Shown here in pieces: positions 1 through 12,148 of a DNA stretch of 64,000 bases (its first letter is position 1; every line of letters begins with the position of its first letter). The notes below the pieces were generated by a model. The model saw only the letters and a program-made list of their open reading frames with translations, was not told where the DNA came from and did no database searches. This DNA comes from Rehmannia glutinosa (lineage: Eukaryota; Streptophyta; Magnoliopsida; Lamiales; Orobanchaceae): contig CM071934.1 in NCBI GenBank assembly GCA_016081115.2, positions 62,915,267 through 62,979,266 on the forward strand. The letters are read 5' to 3'. Made by a program: the position numbers and the translations under genes.

Positions 1-201
1 AAATCATCACGAGCCACTATGCCTAAATCAAAAGGTTCATCGTATAATTAGCATCTTCAATTTGTAAGAGTTTCAATTATTGAATCAAAAGTATAAGGAT
101 ATTACGAACAATATAAACATATCAGATTTCAACTAAAGCATAGAGCACCTCACATTTACATAGAGCAATACCAACAAATTAATTTGTCTTGTATTACTCA
201 C

Positions 202-290
202 AGTTAATATATCAATCACTTGACGTGAAAAATCTCTGGCAAGAATCTTGATGAAATCCTTGGATGAGGATCCAGGGTCATCCTCCATGC
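202..290 (-). other. Possible exon of an unidentified gene
   Basis: On the minus strand an 89-bp open stretch is bounded by an AG acceptor (AAAAG before position 290) and a good GTGAGT donor (from 201). It would encode a short acidic then amphipathic peptide containing GMEDDPGSSSKDFIKILARD. If real, it belongs to a gene lying mostly to the left of the window in the same orientation as the laccase. The next candidate acceptor, near 20-25, does not give a clearly continued frame, and I recognise no family. It may be chance. The rest of 1-473 is AT-rich and shows nothing else. Confidence 0.22.
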
Positions 291-473
291 CTTTTGATTG
301 GCAATAATATGTAAAGAAAATTACACTATCACTGAAACTACAATATATGTCGCACAAGCACCAGTAAATAGTATTGCAAAATCTATCACATCAGACATCA
401 GAAGATACTATAATCTGTCAAAAATGACCAACAGTCCGACCAATGTGATTTAACAATGACTTAAAAAAAGAAG

Positions 474-2629
474 TCAACAAGGGGGCATATCACTTGGAGG
501 AGGAAGCAAACACTGAGAAGGCAGTTTTCCACTTTTTACAATGAATCCCATAGCCAAACCCCATGATGTATGTTCCTCAAGATGGCAATGGATGAACCAT
601 ACACCTGGATTATCAGCATTTATCCTAATTGCCGCCCATCCTCCCATTGGAACAGCCACCGTGTTCCTCTCGGGAGGATCGACTAAATTGTATCCCTTGG
701 GGTCCTTTTTAGCATCGAAATTTCCGTAACCTCTTCCCACAATGAAGAAATTGTGTCCATGGACATGGATTGGATGGTTCTCAGGATTCAAGAAGTTGGT
801 GTCCTGGAGCACGATTTCCAGTTTTGTCCCGAAGGCCACCTCAAGCACTCTAGTTCCAAACTCAGTGTTCATGTTTTCAGTGACAGGATCTACACCAGTG
901 TAGTTAAAGGCATGGGGTGGCTTTTCAGGGAAATCAGAAGAAAACGCTGTTTTGAGGTTGCGATAATGGGCTTCAAGTACGGAAATAGAAGGGCGAACGA
1001 AAGATTGGTTGTTCATCGAAGCATAAAACCGCTTGTTTAGATACCCTTTGCAAGTTTGATTAACAGGGCAGTCTTGAAGGTTGAGGCTTATAGTCGTAAT
1101 GACTCGTTTGTCGATCTTCTGTGGCACTCTGCAAGGGTAATCAATAGTTCCAAGACTACGTAGATTGTTGGAGAATTGTGTGGCGAAAAGTGTATCTTCC
1201 AAGGCAGGGAGATTTTTGGGTAGAGTGTAAGGTGGCATTGGGGGCTTTGAGTTTTTGGTACTTTTGTATTTCAAGAATCCTATTGTAGTGGAATTGTCAA
1301 ATGGGAAAACTGAAGTGAGATAAGGCCTAGCAGCCATAACAAACATGCCTGTGGAATCAGGGATTTGATCTGCTGTGAGCAAGACATTGGTGGTCTGTCC
1401 AGGGGTGATCATTATGGCTGATGTTGTGAAGGCCTTTGTGTAGACAGCATCAATCTCAACCACTGTTATATTGTGATTTGCCACAGCGAAGAAGAGCTCA
1501 TCGTTTAACGCTGCGTTTATGATCCTTACCAAGTAGGTTTGGCCAGCTTCAACGGTCTGGATGAACGTATCTACAAATACATTTGGAATGCAAGAAATTC
1601 ATTAAATTAATCTTGTTTTTGGCGGTTTTATGAATGACGAAAATATAAGACGAAAACAAACATAAGAAAGGGTTTTTGTCAAAGGGATTTCTGTAATCAG
1701 CCCGACATTTAATTGTGATTAAGCAAGTTAATTTTACCTTTGATGGAACAGGGGTACAAGGGCCCTGGTGAACCATTAATAGTGTAGGCATCTGAAGAAT
1801 TAGGTCCACCACCATATAGCATCATCTCATTTTCTATTACTTCAACATTTCCATTCCACCATTCACCTGAAGATCAATTCATGATTAATGAGACATTTTT
1901 CCAACATAATAAGCACTGATTGATTTGAAATAAATAAAATTATGGTTCTAATTGGGATTTGAAAACAAATTTTTAATTTGGTGTAATTAAGATGAGGGAG
2001 CTAGCAATTGATGAATAGTAGTACCAAAGATGATAGTAAAATCATTATGAATAGGAGGCGAGAAAGGATAAGGCAGGCGAGGGTATATGATGAAAGCCCC
2101 ATAGACAGAAGCACGTTGCCAAGAGAAATGAGCATGCCACCAAAGGGTACCCCTCTGATCCACAACAGTGAAGTTGTAAGTATAGGTTTTGCCTCCTCCT
2201 ATGGGGCATTGTGTTATGTATGCTGGTCCATCTGCCCATCCTGTCGTTAGCTGCCTCACTCCATGCCTGTCCATGCATACCCCCATCCATTTATTAATAT
2301 GCATTATTCATCATAAGTCTTCTCTCTCTCTATCATAATTAATACTATATGTATTTTGTGACAAATTAATACATTAAAAAGATTTGTTTTACTCCCTCAA
2401 CACATCCATCATCCATGTGTTATTCAGTTTGATTGTATAGTTTGTCATCACTTTTCACATGGGATTTTGGATCTAAACATAATTGAATATGGACTTTTGA
2501 ATAAGTTATTCCTCCAAAAAGTTCATTTTAGACAAGTTAGAACTATAAACTTTTTGAAAAGTTACTTATTAAAAATCTTTAGACAAAAACTTTTAGACTC
2601 TAATTCAAGGGATTTTTTTTGAATAAATG

Positions 2630-2671
<42 letters not shown>

Positions 2672-5409
2672 AAGAGTTGTCCTGACCACAGGCTGATCAG
2701 GTAACTAAAGGAAAGTCTGGAAACAAAGTCAAAAAAGATAACGAAATGGTCACAAGCCGACCAGATGGCTGAATGGTTGGGGCCTCGTTAAAACCTTCCA
2801 AGGTAAAATCCACCCTTGTGGGAAAAACCCTTGGAAGGAAAAAGAGTACCCTCATAAAAAGCGTCCAAAATGGGAAAAGGACTCTAATTCAAGGGATGAA
2901 CATGCTAATTGTTGCAATAATTTAATTTTTTTATTTCAAATGCTAAAATGATTACACGACTCATATATCAAGATATGTATACTAATAGTTTAAAGGAGGT
3001 AATTACAGAAAACTCCCTGAAGTTTGCGCTAATTACCAAAAAAAATTCCGAGATTTTTGAAAATTACAACAAATCCCTTGAAGTTTTATTTTGTCTTAAT
3101 GGGGTTATAGCTATATTTCTATAAAAATTAAGGGGGTTTCGAAATACTTTGGGCTTATGAGGGGGAAAATGTAATGATTGAATCAAACATCAAGAGGTTT
3201 CTGAAATTTTCAAAAGTTTCTGGTTTTTTTTTTTGTGCAATTAGCCCAAACCTCATTTTTTTTTGTAGTTCTCACTAAAAAAATTCATGAGTTTTAATAT
3301 ATGGTTTTTATGTTACTTACGTCCTAAAAATAAAATCTTATTATACATATTTTTTAAATAGTATTCTAATTTAACGTAATGGTATGACTACACTAAAAAA
3401 TCAAATTAAAAATACTTCAAATAATGATGGTACGATTATAGTAAAAAAAAATCAGATTAAAAAATACTATGGTGAGACGTTGAGCGCAAAAACAATGAAC
3501 AAGAAGATAACAGTAGAAAATAAAATGAGAACAGCAGGTCTCTTGTGAGACGGTGTGAGAAAATGATATATTTAGTGCAAAAAATGATACTTTTAGTGTA
3601 AAAAGTAATACTTGTCTAAATACACTAATTTCAGTGTATATGGATAAGTATCATTTTTAAATTAAAAATATCACCGTCTCACATAACTTTTTGCGAAAAG
3701 CGAAATGAGGATGAATGAATAAATAATAAGGACAAGGAGAAGACAGAGGGAAAAGAATAACAAGTAGTTCACACGTTATAGACTACAGGCAATCCATATA
3801 GCTAGGTTACAGCAGCAAAGGTGAACTGCACGATTAATGAGACAAAAATATTTCCGCAGGTTTAATATTGCTTCATGACAAATATTCCTAAAATAGATCT
3901 TGAATGCTAATCAGTGCTAAAAATTTTGGGTAGAGGGGCCGAATTAATATTAATATAAATAGAATTTGTCGGATTTTTGGCTACTTTTCCAAAATAGAAA
4001 CAATTTTAACCATCTTTTTTGAGTTATTATTGAGTTCAAATTTCACTGTCTTTTTTCATTTATATGGACCGGTGCATGATTCGGTACCGAAAAATGTACT
4101 GCATCAATTTTTTGAAATATAATTAGGTACCAAAAATGTACCGCATCAATTTTTTTAAATATAATTAAGTACCTCATCAGAAAACACAAAAAGGGTATGA
4201 CCATGTCAAAATGTCTAAAAACATGTTTTCAAAAAATATTACTATTTTTCATTTTTACCAAACGTAAGTGGACAATTTGTCCATCACAACATATAAAAAT
4301 GAAAAACAATACATCAAATTTAAAATAAGTGAAAGTTTTGATAAGTCATTGTATTAATTCATTCACATCTTAATATTCAAAAAAAAATTAACAAAATACA
4401 ATTACACCAATATACCAAAAAAGACAAATAGAGACACAAGAGAATAATGCAAATTCAAGTTAAAGTTATGGCGGGGCTTAAAATGTACAAAATTTTAAAA
4501 AAAGGGAAAAAATGGCTAAGATTCATATTTTTCAAGATTCACAAATCAAAATAAGAAAAAGGAATGAAATATAATTAAAGACATTTTTTTCCATTTTTCT
4601 ATTTTTCATTTATTTTAAGATTAAAATGTGAGGGGGGCCCAGTGCCCCTCTTGGCCTCTTAATAGCTTCGTCCTTGATGCTAATGATACATGTAACCAAT
4701 AAATATTCCCTCTCTAACTATAATGCAATTAAAACATCTTTAAGATGGACTTTGGTGTCACGTACAGTACTGATAGGTTTCTTAGGGCTAAAATAATCGA
4801 ATAAATTTTTGTAATTTGTTGAATTGGCATATTCTCACCAGTGAATGGTAGTGTTTCTGGCAACCCTGTTAGTTATTATTACTTGGACGTTGTCCCCTTC
4901 ATTCACAGCAATGGTTGGCCCTGGATACTTCCCGTTCACTGTCAATACAGGCTTTGTATGGCAAAGTTTTGTTACAGTCTTCCACTCCACCTGCAAATTC
5001 ATCATCATCATCATCATCATCATAATATTTTCACATCCTCTTAAATCTCACGCGGAAACATGAGTCTTTGTAAAAATTTCAGCTTTTAGAACAAGTGATT
5101 TATCGTAACACAAGTAAAAGTAGTTGAAAAACACAAGTTTTGGTGTCTGCATATAGAATCATAAGTTTAGAATTAAAAGTTGAGTAAAAGTTGTGAAATT
5201 ACTTATTTATTTAAAAAAGTGGAACCAATAGCAGAATTAGAAATCTTGAGTGTGCTTTTGTGTGAATAGCAAGCCAAGATATTGGTTTCTCATATATATG
5301 TATAGCTTACACTGAACTGAAAACGCTTTGTACTGGATGAAGAAGAAGATACTGGAAATACTACTATTATTGCTACAATTAGCAAGAGTTGGCAATATGA
5401 GCACTCCAT
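474..5409 (-). CDS. Laccase (multicopper oxidase, EC 1.10.3.2), five exons, complete
   Basis: Secreted blue copper oxidase that oxidises phenolics such as monolignols in the cell wall while reducing O2 to water. Exons (minus strand): 5409-5311, 4990-4839, 2266-2025, 1866-1738 and 1570-474. All introns are GT-AG, and the exons join into 572 codons plus stop, a normal length for plant laccases. The first exon is short and starts MECSYCQ, then a hydrophobic core and a serine run, which is a signal peptide. Copper ligands are in place: HWHG (His83, His85), WWHAH (His128, His130), HPIHVH (His473, 476, 478) and HCHLEEH (535-541). Leu546 sits at the axial position of the type-1 copper. The C-terminus ends in PPPSDMPPC, typical of the family. 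No frameshift or missing ligand is visible. The subfamily is not assigned. Confidence 0.95.
2633..2664. repeat. (TA)n microsatellite in laccase intron 2
   Basis: An uninterrupted AT/TA dinucleotide run of about 32 bp. Confidence 0.9.
2794..2838. repeat. Inverted repeat (hairpin) in laccase intron 2
   Basis: CCTTCCAAGG (2794-2803) is exactly complementary to CCTTGGAAGG (2829-2838). The loop holds a second short stem (CCAC/GTGG). It lies in a more GC-balanced block (about 2690-2880) unlike the surrounding AT-rich intron, so the block is probably a transposed repeat. The family is not identified. Confidence 0.6.
2993..3260. repeat. Diverged AT-rich dispersed repeat, copy 1
   Basis: A block with phrases like ACTCCCTGAAGTTTGCGCTAA near its start and GTGCAATTAGCCCAAACCTC near its end. 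A similar arrangement (TTTTTGTAATTAAGCTAAACC) recurs upstream of the laccase at about 5700-5945. Probably an old non-autonomous element; its ends are not resolved. Confidence 0.35.
3544..3683. mobile_element. MITE-like element in laccase intron 2
   Basis: A 140-bp element with perfect 12-bp terminal inverted repeats: TGTGAGACGGTG at 3544-3555 and CACCGTCTCACA at 3672-3683. The interior is AT-rich and has no coding capacity. The size and TIRs fit a non-autonomous DNA transposon. No clear target duplication was seen. Confidence 0.7.
4991..5023 (-). repeat. (ATG)n tract beside the exon-2 splice acceptor
   Basis: About eight TGA/ATG triplet repeats lie within 10-30 nt upstream of the TTTGCAG acceptor of laccase exon 2. 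They are intronic, although a naive reading gives a run of Met codons before the exon. Length variation here could touch the branch-point region. Confidence 0.7.
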
Positions 5410-5497
5410 ATATGAAAATTTAACTCTCTAAATATGGGAGGCTGATTCTGAATTTAACTCTGGAGCTCTCTCACCAATCCTTTATGCATGACGCCCT

Positions 5498-5530
5498 ATA
5501 TATATATATATATATATATGAATATATATA
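5498..5530 (-). promoter_or_regulatory. Probable TATA region of the laccase gene
   Basis: A TA-rich tract (TATATATATA...) lies about 90-120 bp upstream of the laccase start codon at 5409, the usual place for a plant TATA box allowing for a short 5' UTR. It is also a microsatellite, so the assignment is tentative. Confidence 0.4.
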
Positions 5531-5699
5531 GGGGGTGGCATCTTATAGTCACAGATACTAAAAATCTGTGCATGAACAAAATTATAACTCTGTTTTGGGA
5601 CATTTTATTTCTTGAATTATTATGGTTGGCTAGGATTCGTTACAAGCTACAAAAAGTAACTTGTCTTTTACTTTTCAATTTGAATAAAATCTTGGGTTG

Positions 5700-5945
5700 A
5701 CTACAAAAACTACCTTCTGGTTTAACCTAATTTTATGGAAAAAAACCACTTATCTATCAAAAATTTTAAATACCCCATTCACAGTGTTTCTATTATACAA
5801 ATTGCACCTTCAAGAGGGGCTATTAGCTAGGTAAATACAAACCTCAAAGCGATTAATTGTAACACTTTAAAGGAATATATGTAATTTTGAAAGATAATTG
5901 GAGCTTTTTGTAATTAAGCTAAACCTCAAGAATAGTTTTTACAAT
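5700..5945. repeat. Diverged AT-rich dispersed repeat, copy 2
   Basis: Resembles the block at 2993-3260 in word order (a tract on lack of TIRs, then AATTAAGCTAAACCTCAAG). Its ends are not resolved and it has no coding content. The sequence from here to 6130 is AT-rich with nothing else recognised. Confidence 0.3.
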
Positions 5946-6130
5946 TATCCTAAAATCTTTTTTAAGAGTTTTGGCTGCCACAAAAGTTCTCCAATAAGCC
6001 AAGAAGCCCTCAATACAGCTTTGATAATTTTCAGAATTTGTGTTTCAATGAAGTCATTTGAGTTTGAGGAAGGAATTTGAAGTTAAGAATTTGAGTTCAC
6101 TCTGATTTCTCAGATAAAATCACGTTGGCT

Positions 6131-6349
6131 CCATTTGGATGGAAGGATTTGAAATTATGGATTTCAAATTCATAATAACAAATTAATTGAGTTGCTTGGA
6201 TGAACTCATTCTTTTATGATTTCAAATCTTTGGAATTGGAGTTATTTTTGGAGTTATTTTGGAGGATCTCAAAACCATCTTATTTGGAGTAAATAAGTCA
6301 TTTGAAATCCTCCCTCAAATCCTCTCCCCAAATCCAAATTCTCTCTTCC
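6131..6349. mobile_element. Foldback/MITE-like repeat
   Basis: The left end (CATTTGGATGGAAGGATTTGA) and right end (TCAAATCCTCTCCCCAAATCC) are imperfect inverted repeats. Internal GGATTTCAAAT/ATTTGAAATCC pairs could fold further. There is no coding sequence. A target duplication was not identified. Confidence 0.4.
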
Positions 6350-7369
6350 AAATTCAAACTTAAAAGATTAATGTATAATATAACTTGAAATTTTATATCC
6401 CAATAAGTTAAATTGTTACAAACTTAAATTTCAAACTTAAAAGATTATCATGAAATTTAAATTGTTACATTTCAAGTCTTCAACCCAAACCAAGATAAAT
6501 AATTTAAACTATTCCTTGTCATTTTCATGAGCTGAGTTTATTAGTCAATTGGCCAATTTTAGTAGGGTATAGTTAAAATGCCAAAAATATTTGGGGGGTT
6601 GGTGTGAGTTAATCCGAACAAATTGGACTGTATAATTGAGTCTCATTTGCTGCCTAGCATCTTCCTTTCTACTTTTGTCTTATACCCTGAATTATATTTT
6701 ATACAACATATTCTATATATTAATTTGATCCCATGCAAAAAGTTGATGCATGTTTTAAATCTATGGCTTACATATTTGTTGGTACGTGATGCCAAATTGT
6801 TGTCCATGATTCATATATACACACGCAAATGGGATGAAAGAGACATTTGTGATTAATATTGTTTGTGGAGAACTTTGTTGAATTTTATTCATGCAACCAC
6901 TTGGGTCGGCCTTTTGTCATTCACCAACTACGATGGGCCCTCACTATGGTGAAGACGGGGAGGATATAGGGAATGGATAAAACAACGGAAACAATGTACT
7001 CACGCTCTTAGAACTCAGTAATCTAGTCTGGATGTCTTACGTTCGAGTGTGGAAAAAGACACGAAACCCACTTCTAAAGCTGGGTAGTCCATAAGCGCGA
7101 CACAGATGAAAAACTCAAAGGGAAAACTTAAGAAAAAGGGCCCATTTAATTTGGGATAGCCGTCGGTTGTTACGAAATATATTTCCCCGGCACCATCGAT
7201 CCCATAAGTTTAACTTGAGAATTGGGATGAACAGGGAAATGTTTGTTTTAACTTTTATAGTAGCTGTTAAGCTGATAAATTAAATATTATTAATTGGAAT
7301 TAATTATAATGATTGACTATTCATTATTAATTAATTATTGATAATTCATTGTTCTGATTTAATGATTCA
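6350..7369. other. AT-rich spacer
   Basis: Unique-looking AT-rich sequence with a GC-balanced patch at about 6895-7200. No open frame longer than about 77 codons, no RNA gene and no repeat could be supported. Confidence 0.5.
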
Positions 7370-7379
7370 TAATTTAATT

Positions 7380-7563
7380 TTTTTTTTTTGGAAACACAAA
7401 ACAACAGATTTCATTTATGATCCAAGCAAGTACAGATGGGATTGAGATGGGCAATTACATAACTTGGTGCCTCAACCCACAAGCAAGGATTAGAAAAATC
7501 ACATGCATTTTTAGCAATTAGTATAAGGTGAACGTGTGTTGTACGTAATCCAAATAATTTTAT
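7380..7563 (-). mobile_element. 5'-truncated LINE 3' end
   Basis: On the minus strand a frame upstream of a poly(A) tract encodes LIAKNACDFSNPCLWVEAPS and continues about 17 residues to a stop. This resembles the C-terminus of the RNase H domain at the end of many plant non-LTR retrotransposon ORF2 proteins (AxxLAKxA...WVExxPxxI). The poly(A) reads as the T run at 7379-7389. A 10-bp direct repeat, TAATTTAATT (7370-7379 and 7564-7573), flanks it and could be the target duplication, though AT-rich words recur by chance. A typical dead-on-arrival copy. Confidence 0.5.
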
Positions 7564-7936
7564 TAATTTAATTCGATTTAAATCTTTAAATTCGAATCAA
7601 TTTTTATTATATTATTTGTATTTATAATAAATGTCATTCATGCATTTTGATCCTTTTTTTTTTTTTTTTTTTGCAAGACTAAATTTTTTTGTTGGTGAAA
7701 TATGGTTAAGACATTTTGAACTCAAAATTTGATATATAAATGACATTATCGCTAAACAAAGTACAATAAATATTAAAAAACTAAATGAGTAATCTAGATA
7801 TAAATTAGAAAATATATATTCCACGAACTTATTTTTGAATTAATGCATCTCTTCTCAATTTTTTTGAATGTCTACTTCTTCTTTATACTTAATTTTGAGA
7901 ATTTTTTGCAGATTTTTTGTTGAATTCACTTTTAGC

Positions 7937-8222
7937 TAGAGGTGTTAAACGGGACGGGCAGATGTTGGCTCGTCGGGCCAAAGCAAAAGGCCGAGCTGAG
8001 CCAAACAATAATTGGGCCACTATTTTGGGAGCCCAACCCACCAAAATATAAAGGAACAATCGGGCCAACTGAGCTGGCCCGATTTTTCGGGTCTAATGGG
8101 CCGGGCCAAAGCCCGACACATTTTGGGCCTAGAAAACACAGCCCAACCTGGCCATTTTACCGGGCCGGTGGGCCAGCCCACCGAAGCGAGCTAAAATTGA
8201 TAGGTCTACTTTTAGCCCAAGC
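7937..8222. repeat. GGGCC/GGCCC-rich repeat
   Basis: A GC-rich island in AT-rich spacer with many GGGCC and GGCCC words on both strands. It resembles the subterminal or internal GGGCC repeats of some plant DNA transposons. The open frame across it is low-complexity and not protein-like. Confidence 0.5.
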
Positions 8223-10050
8223 ATGATTGCTTGACGTAAGTTTTTCTTTTTTTACTCCATCTCCTAAATAGGTGTTATCTTTTAAATTGGTTTGATGACA
8301 ATGTTTAGTTTTTCATTCACCACATGTGCCTCTTTTCTTAAGAATGATGAGAAAGTAAATTTCATTTTATGTTTAGAAGCTTATCCCCCGTAATATTTTG
8401 ATTCGTGTTCTCCTTTTTTATAAGTACATATCATGGAAGGGGAACTTTACCAGATGATGAGTTTGATATTGAAGATTGTCAATATATATATTTGAGTATT
8501 TGAGTAGATGAATAATTGTTATCTATATATAGAATTTTATTTGTGAATGTTTAAAAGTTTACTTTTAAACTCTAAAGAAGGAAATAATATAACTTTTCAA
8601 ATCTTCCTCAAATTATTGTTCTTTTTTATCTCATGATATTCCATCACAGTTTTTTTATTTATTACTTGTATGTATGTATAATGTTATTCATAAATAGAAT
8701 TTTATTTAACAAAAAAAATTATAAGAAAAAAGGTTAAAAGTAAAGAGGATTAAAAATTATGATTACGTCATTGTATGCTATTTAGCTCTTTGTTAATTTG
8801 ACATTTACTAAAAAATACACATTTTAAAAATTAAATTATTGAAGAGGAAGTCATGTTTTAAAATGCATAACTACGAAAAGAATGTTATACCAAAATTTAA
8901 ATTATTATAACAATACACACATATATATATATGTGTGTGTGCGCGCGCGCACTACAAAATGCTAGATAAAAATTATAATTATTTTTTATATATAAAAATT
9001 AAAGTATAATTCTTATATCTTCAATGAGACTCAAAATTTAAAGTTGACTAAATTCAGTTACTGTTGTTAATGAAATTAATATTTTAAATTATAATGAACA
9101 ATCTATTTTTAAAATCATGTCTATATCTGAAAATAAGAAGAAATGTTTTATTTTAATCCATAAATAAATATTTTGATATAAAATTTAATCAAATATGATA
9201 TTCCAGTCACTTAAAATTCAAATATCAAGTAAGTTTTATACTTATTATGTGTAATTTAATACAATATATTTTAAATAAAAGACAAACATATCAACATGTA
9301 GGTTAGGAAAAATTGTACTTATGATATAAATGTTAGATTATTAAATATTTTGTTTTTAGTTTTTTTAGCATATATATATATATATATAAACCTCTTTAAA
9401 AGTTTTAGGTTTTGATTCTTTTTTCCATATTGTATTATATTTTTTTGTTAAGTTAGATTACTTCAGTACCTGGATATATAATATAATAAATATATTTTTT
9501 TCACCTAAACTTATATAATTTTTTAAGATTGTATGCGAGTTTTAAGCAAAACTACGTGTTGTTATAAATGTAAAAATGTACCTATGTACGTGACTTTTCT
9601 TCAGTATTTCTTCTACCATTCTTACAATGATATATATAGATATATGTACCATTTTTTAACTGTATTTTATTTAAATCTGTTTTAATTTATTATACTAAGT
9701 TTTATTTTTTTAAATCAAAATTTGTTTGTTGGTGTAGTTTTTTCAACCAAAACACCTTTATTTAAGTAATAAATAACAAACTACCATAAAAATAAAATAG
9801 AATAGACTAAATAGTAGCAATAATTTCAATCTAAAATTTTTGATATGTCAAAAAGAATAAGATTATTAAAAGTCGTACTGACTTCTTATTTATAATTTAA
9901 AATGAAATGTTTTGTTACAATAAAATTACTTAGTTTCTTTTTTTGTCCTCAAACTTATTAGACCTTTCATCCTATGAATTAAAATTGTATTATGCCAAGA
10001 AAAGTATCATAAAAATAAAAAGAAAAATCAATCTCTATACTTCCATATCA
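8223..10050. other. AT-rich intergenic sequence
   Basis: Strongly AT-rich. It contains a mixed (TA)(TG)(CG) microsatellite at about 8911-8951 and a short TA run near 9370-9390. No gene, RNA or transposon could be supported. Confidence 0.6.
8911..8951. repeat. Compound (CA)(TA)(TG)(CG) microsatellite
   Basis: Consecutive alternating purine-pyrimidine runs (acacac, atatat, gtgtgt, gcgcgc), a sequence type prone to Z-DNA. Confidence 0.85.
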
Positions 10051-10583
10051 CAATATAAGGTTAGTGGGATATTGGGACAAAAGTAATTTTTAAAAGAAAT
10101 AAGTGTAGGTCCTTTAACCTTTGAAAATATCATTTTTGTCCCATTTTGAAATAATTGCCTTTAAGGCTTTTAGGGGTCCAATTGTTATGAAATTTGAACC
10201 TTGGGTCCAAAATATAATTAAGTTACAATTAAGTTAGTATTTCCAGGTTCATGGGCTGCATAAGTCCTGGAAATATCATTTGGGTCCTCAAGTTTAGTCT
10301 TTTACACTTTAGTCCCTCAATTTTAGAAAAATTACTTTCCAAGCCCTAAACACTTGGATTTTTGGAATACACTTAAAATATGTCATTTCCAGTACCTTAA
10401 GAGTAAAAATTTTAGAGACTAGTTGAAGCTTAAAAATTGGAGATTTTGGTTCAACTCCAAAATCACCTATGGTCAGCCCCTATTTCTCAAAAATGGAAAA
10501 AGGGTGTCAAAATTTGAAAAACAAATAGGGAGAAGAAGAAAAATATACTAGAGTCCATTATCTTACCTTATAGTCTAAATCTT

Positions 10584-12131
10584 TGTAGGTCCCAAGGGTG
10601 TAAGTGTAAGGTTTAGAAGGGGGGTTGAATAAACCTTACCAAATTTTCGATTTAGGCCTTTTAAATCTACAGAGTTCTACACACCAGTGTCCTTGATGGA
10701 CAATCGAATTAGTCACTCAAGAGAGTTAATCTCTCAACATGATTTCAATTTGAGTACATTAGTAGAGTAACTCACCGTTGGCTATAATTTGACTTTTTTG
10801 TGGTTTTGTTTTCAAAGAAGACTTAACACCCTTAAGTTTGTTTAAGCAAGTTTTTACTGACTTGATTTAGTACTTATAGATTATCGGATGGAAAGCAAAT
10901 TTATCAACAGATATAAGCAATTAAAAGTGCGGATATTTAAATGTCAAAAGTAAATGACACAAGAAAGTTTTTATAGAGGTTCAAGATGGGGTAATTCTTC
11001 TACTCCTCTCTTCTCCAACTCCCTGGAGGAATCCACTAAGTAATGATCAGTTTACAAAGTGGTAACAGTCCGGATACAAGTCTTGATCACAACAAAATTC
11101 GACTTGATCCTTTGGGACTCGATCCGAGACGCCTTGATCACTCACCGGCTTCTCGTGCGACTCGGCTTCTTCACAGGGCAGTGCCTTGCTACTACTTACT
11201 ACAAACTCACTTGCTCAAGCACTTTGGATTTGATCACGAAGCCCTCCAAACGCTTAAGACTTGGTTCACCCTTGAACCTTTCTACAATCCTTCTTGGAGT
11301 GTAGACCCTTGTTTTCCAGTAGTTTCCTCTTCAACTGATTGAAGTTCTCTTTCCTTCACGGGTAAGTGTTGGATTGATGTTCTTCGAGATGTAGGCTTGA
11401 GGATTGAGAATATTTCAATTTTGATAAGCTTGTAAATCTCACGTGTGTGTCATCCACGCATCATCTTTCTCAATCAAACTCCTCGGCTTTTATAGTGAAC
11501 TTTCAAAGATTTGCCCGTTGAAGAGATAGGCTCATTTTTGAAAATCACTTTGCGATCGTTGGTTTGCACTTCTTGGAATTGCCATTTCCTCGTATGAAAT
11601 GTTTTATCACCTTTTCGAGTTCGACACGGTGTAATGCTTCCCATTGGTTCATTTCTTTGCACGCTTCGGGGGACCGAGCACTCCAAGAAAGGTAGTATGA
11701 AGATATTACTTGTTTAAGTAAATCTCTTGATTTACGTAAACGGTTCTTTTTCGATTATCTCGACTTGACCGCATTTCCTCGCTTTCCCCAGGTGACTTAG
11801 AGTCGACTTCCAATCATTGGATGACTCTTCACACTTGACCTGAGACTTGTCTTCTCTTGAGTTGACTTGACTGATGTTCCACTCACCGCATCTCATCTCA
11901 CCGCTTCTTCAAACAGTTCCTGTCTTTTTCTTCTTTGTTGTACTCAAATGTCTCACAACAGAGTTTTCCTTCAAGCCTTCTTTTGTCTTCTTGCAAGTTG
12001 GAGCGTAGGCGACTTAACTCGGCAGCGGCTCTAATTGTTACAATACATTTCAAAGCAAGAATTGGGAGCTAACTTTCTATTCTAAGTTTTACATGGCACT
12101 CATCAAAATCTAAACAATAAAATTCCTAACA
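10584..12131 (-). repeat. Sirevirus A 3' LTR
   Basis: 1548 bp, beginning TGTTAGGAATT and ending GGGACCTACA on the minus strand. It pairs with 23078-24612. Differences between the two copies are mostly small insertions, deletions and patchy substitutions. Confidence 0.92.
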
Positions 12132-12148
12132 ATTTCCCCTTTTTGATG
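12132..12148 (-). other. Sirevirus A polypurine tract
   Basis: On the minus strand AAAAAGGGGAAAT lies directly before the TGTTAGG start of the 3' LTR. A second PPT-like word, also preceded by GATGATGCC, lies at about 13330-13352. Confidence 0.8.

Larger units (their letters stand above)
2267..4838 (-). other. Laccase intron 2 (2.57 kb, repeat-bearing)
   Basis: The large intron lies between the codon halves of Trp84. It starts GTGAGA and ends ACAG. It contains a TA dinucleotide tract, an inverted-repeat element around 2790-2840, a MITE-like element at 3544-3683, an AT-rich repeat at about 2993-3260 with a diverged relative upstream of the gene, and AT-rich filler. No coding sequence is recognised inside it. 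The other introns are short (320, 158 and 167 bp). Confidence 0.85.

Noticed and set aside
541..1040. Plus-strand frames over the laccase exon
   Set aside because: They are antisense to a clear laccase coding exon with intact copper motifs.
1549..1815. Minus-strand frame between laccase exons
   Set aside because: It reads through an intron with good GT-AG borders; only its ends are exonic.
4991..5023. Met-repeat start of a laccase frame
   Set aside because: The ATG run is intronic, upstream of a TTTGCAG acceptor; the true start is at 5409 in a separate signal-peptide exon.
7942..8226. 94-codon frame in the GGGCC-rich block
   Set aside because: Its composition is driven by a simple repeat and there is no protein similarity.
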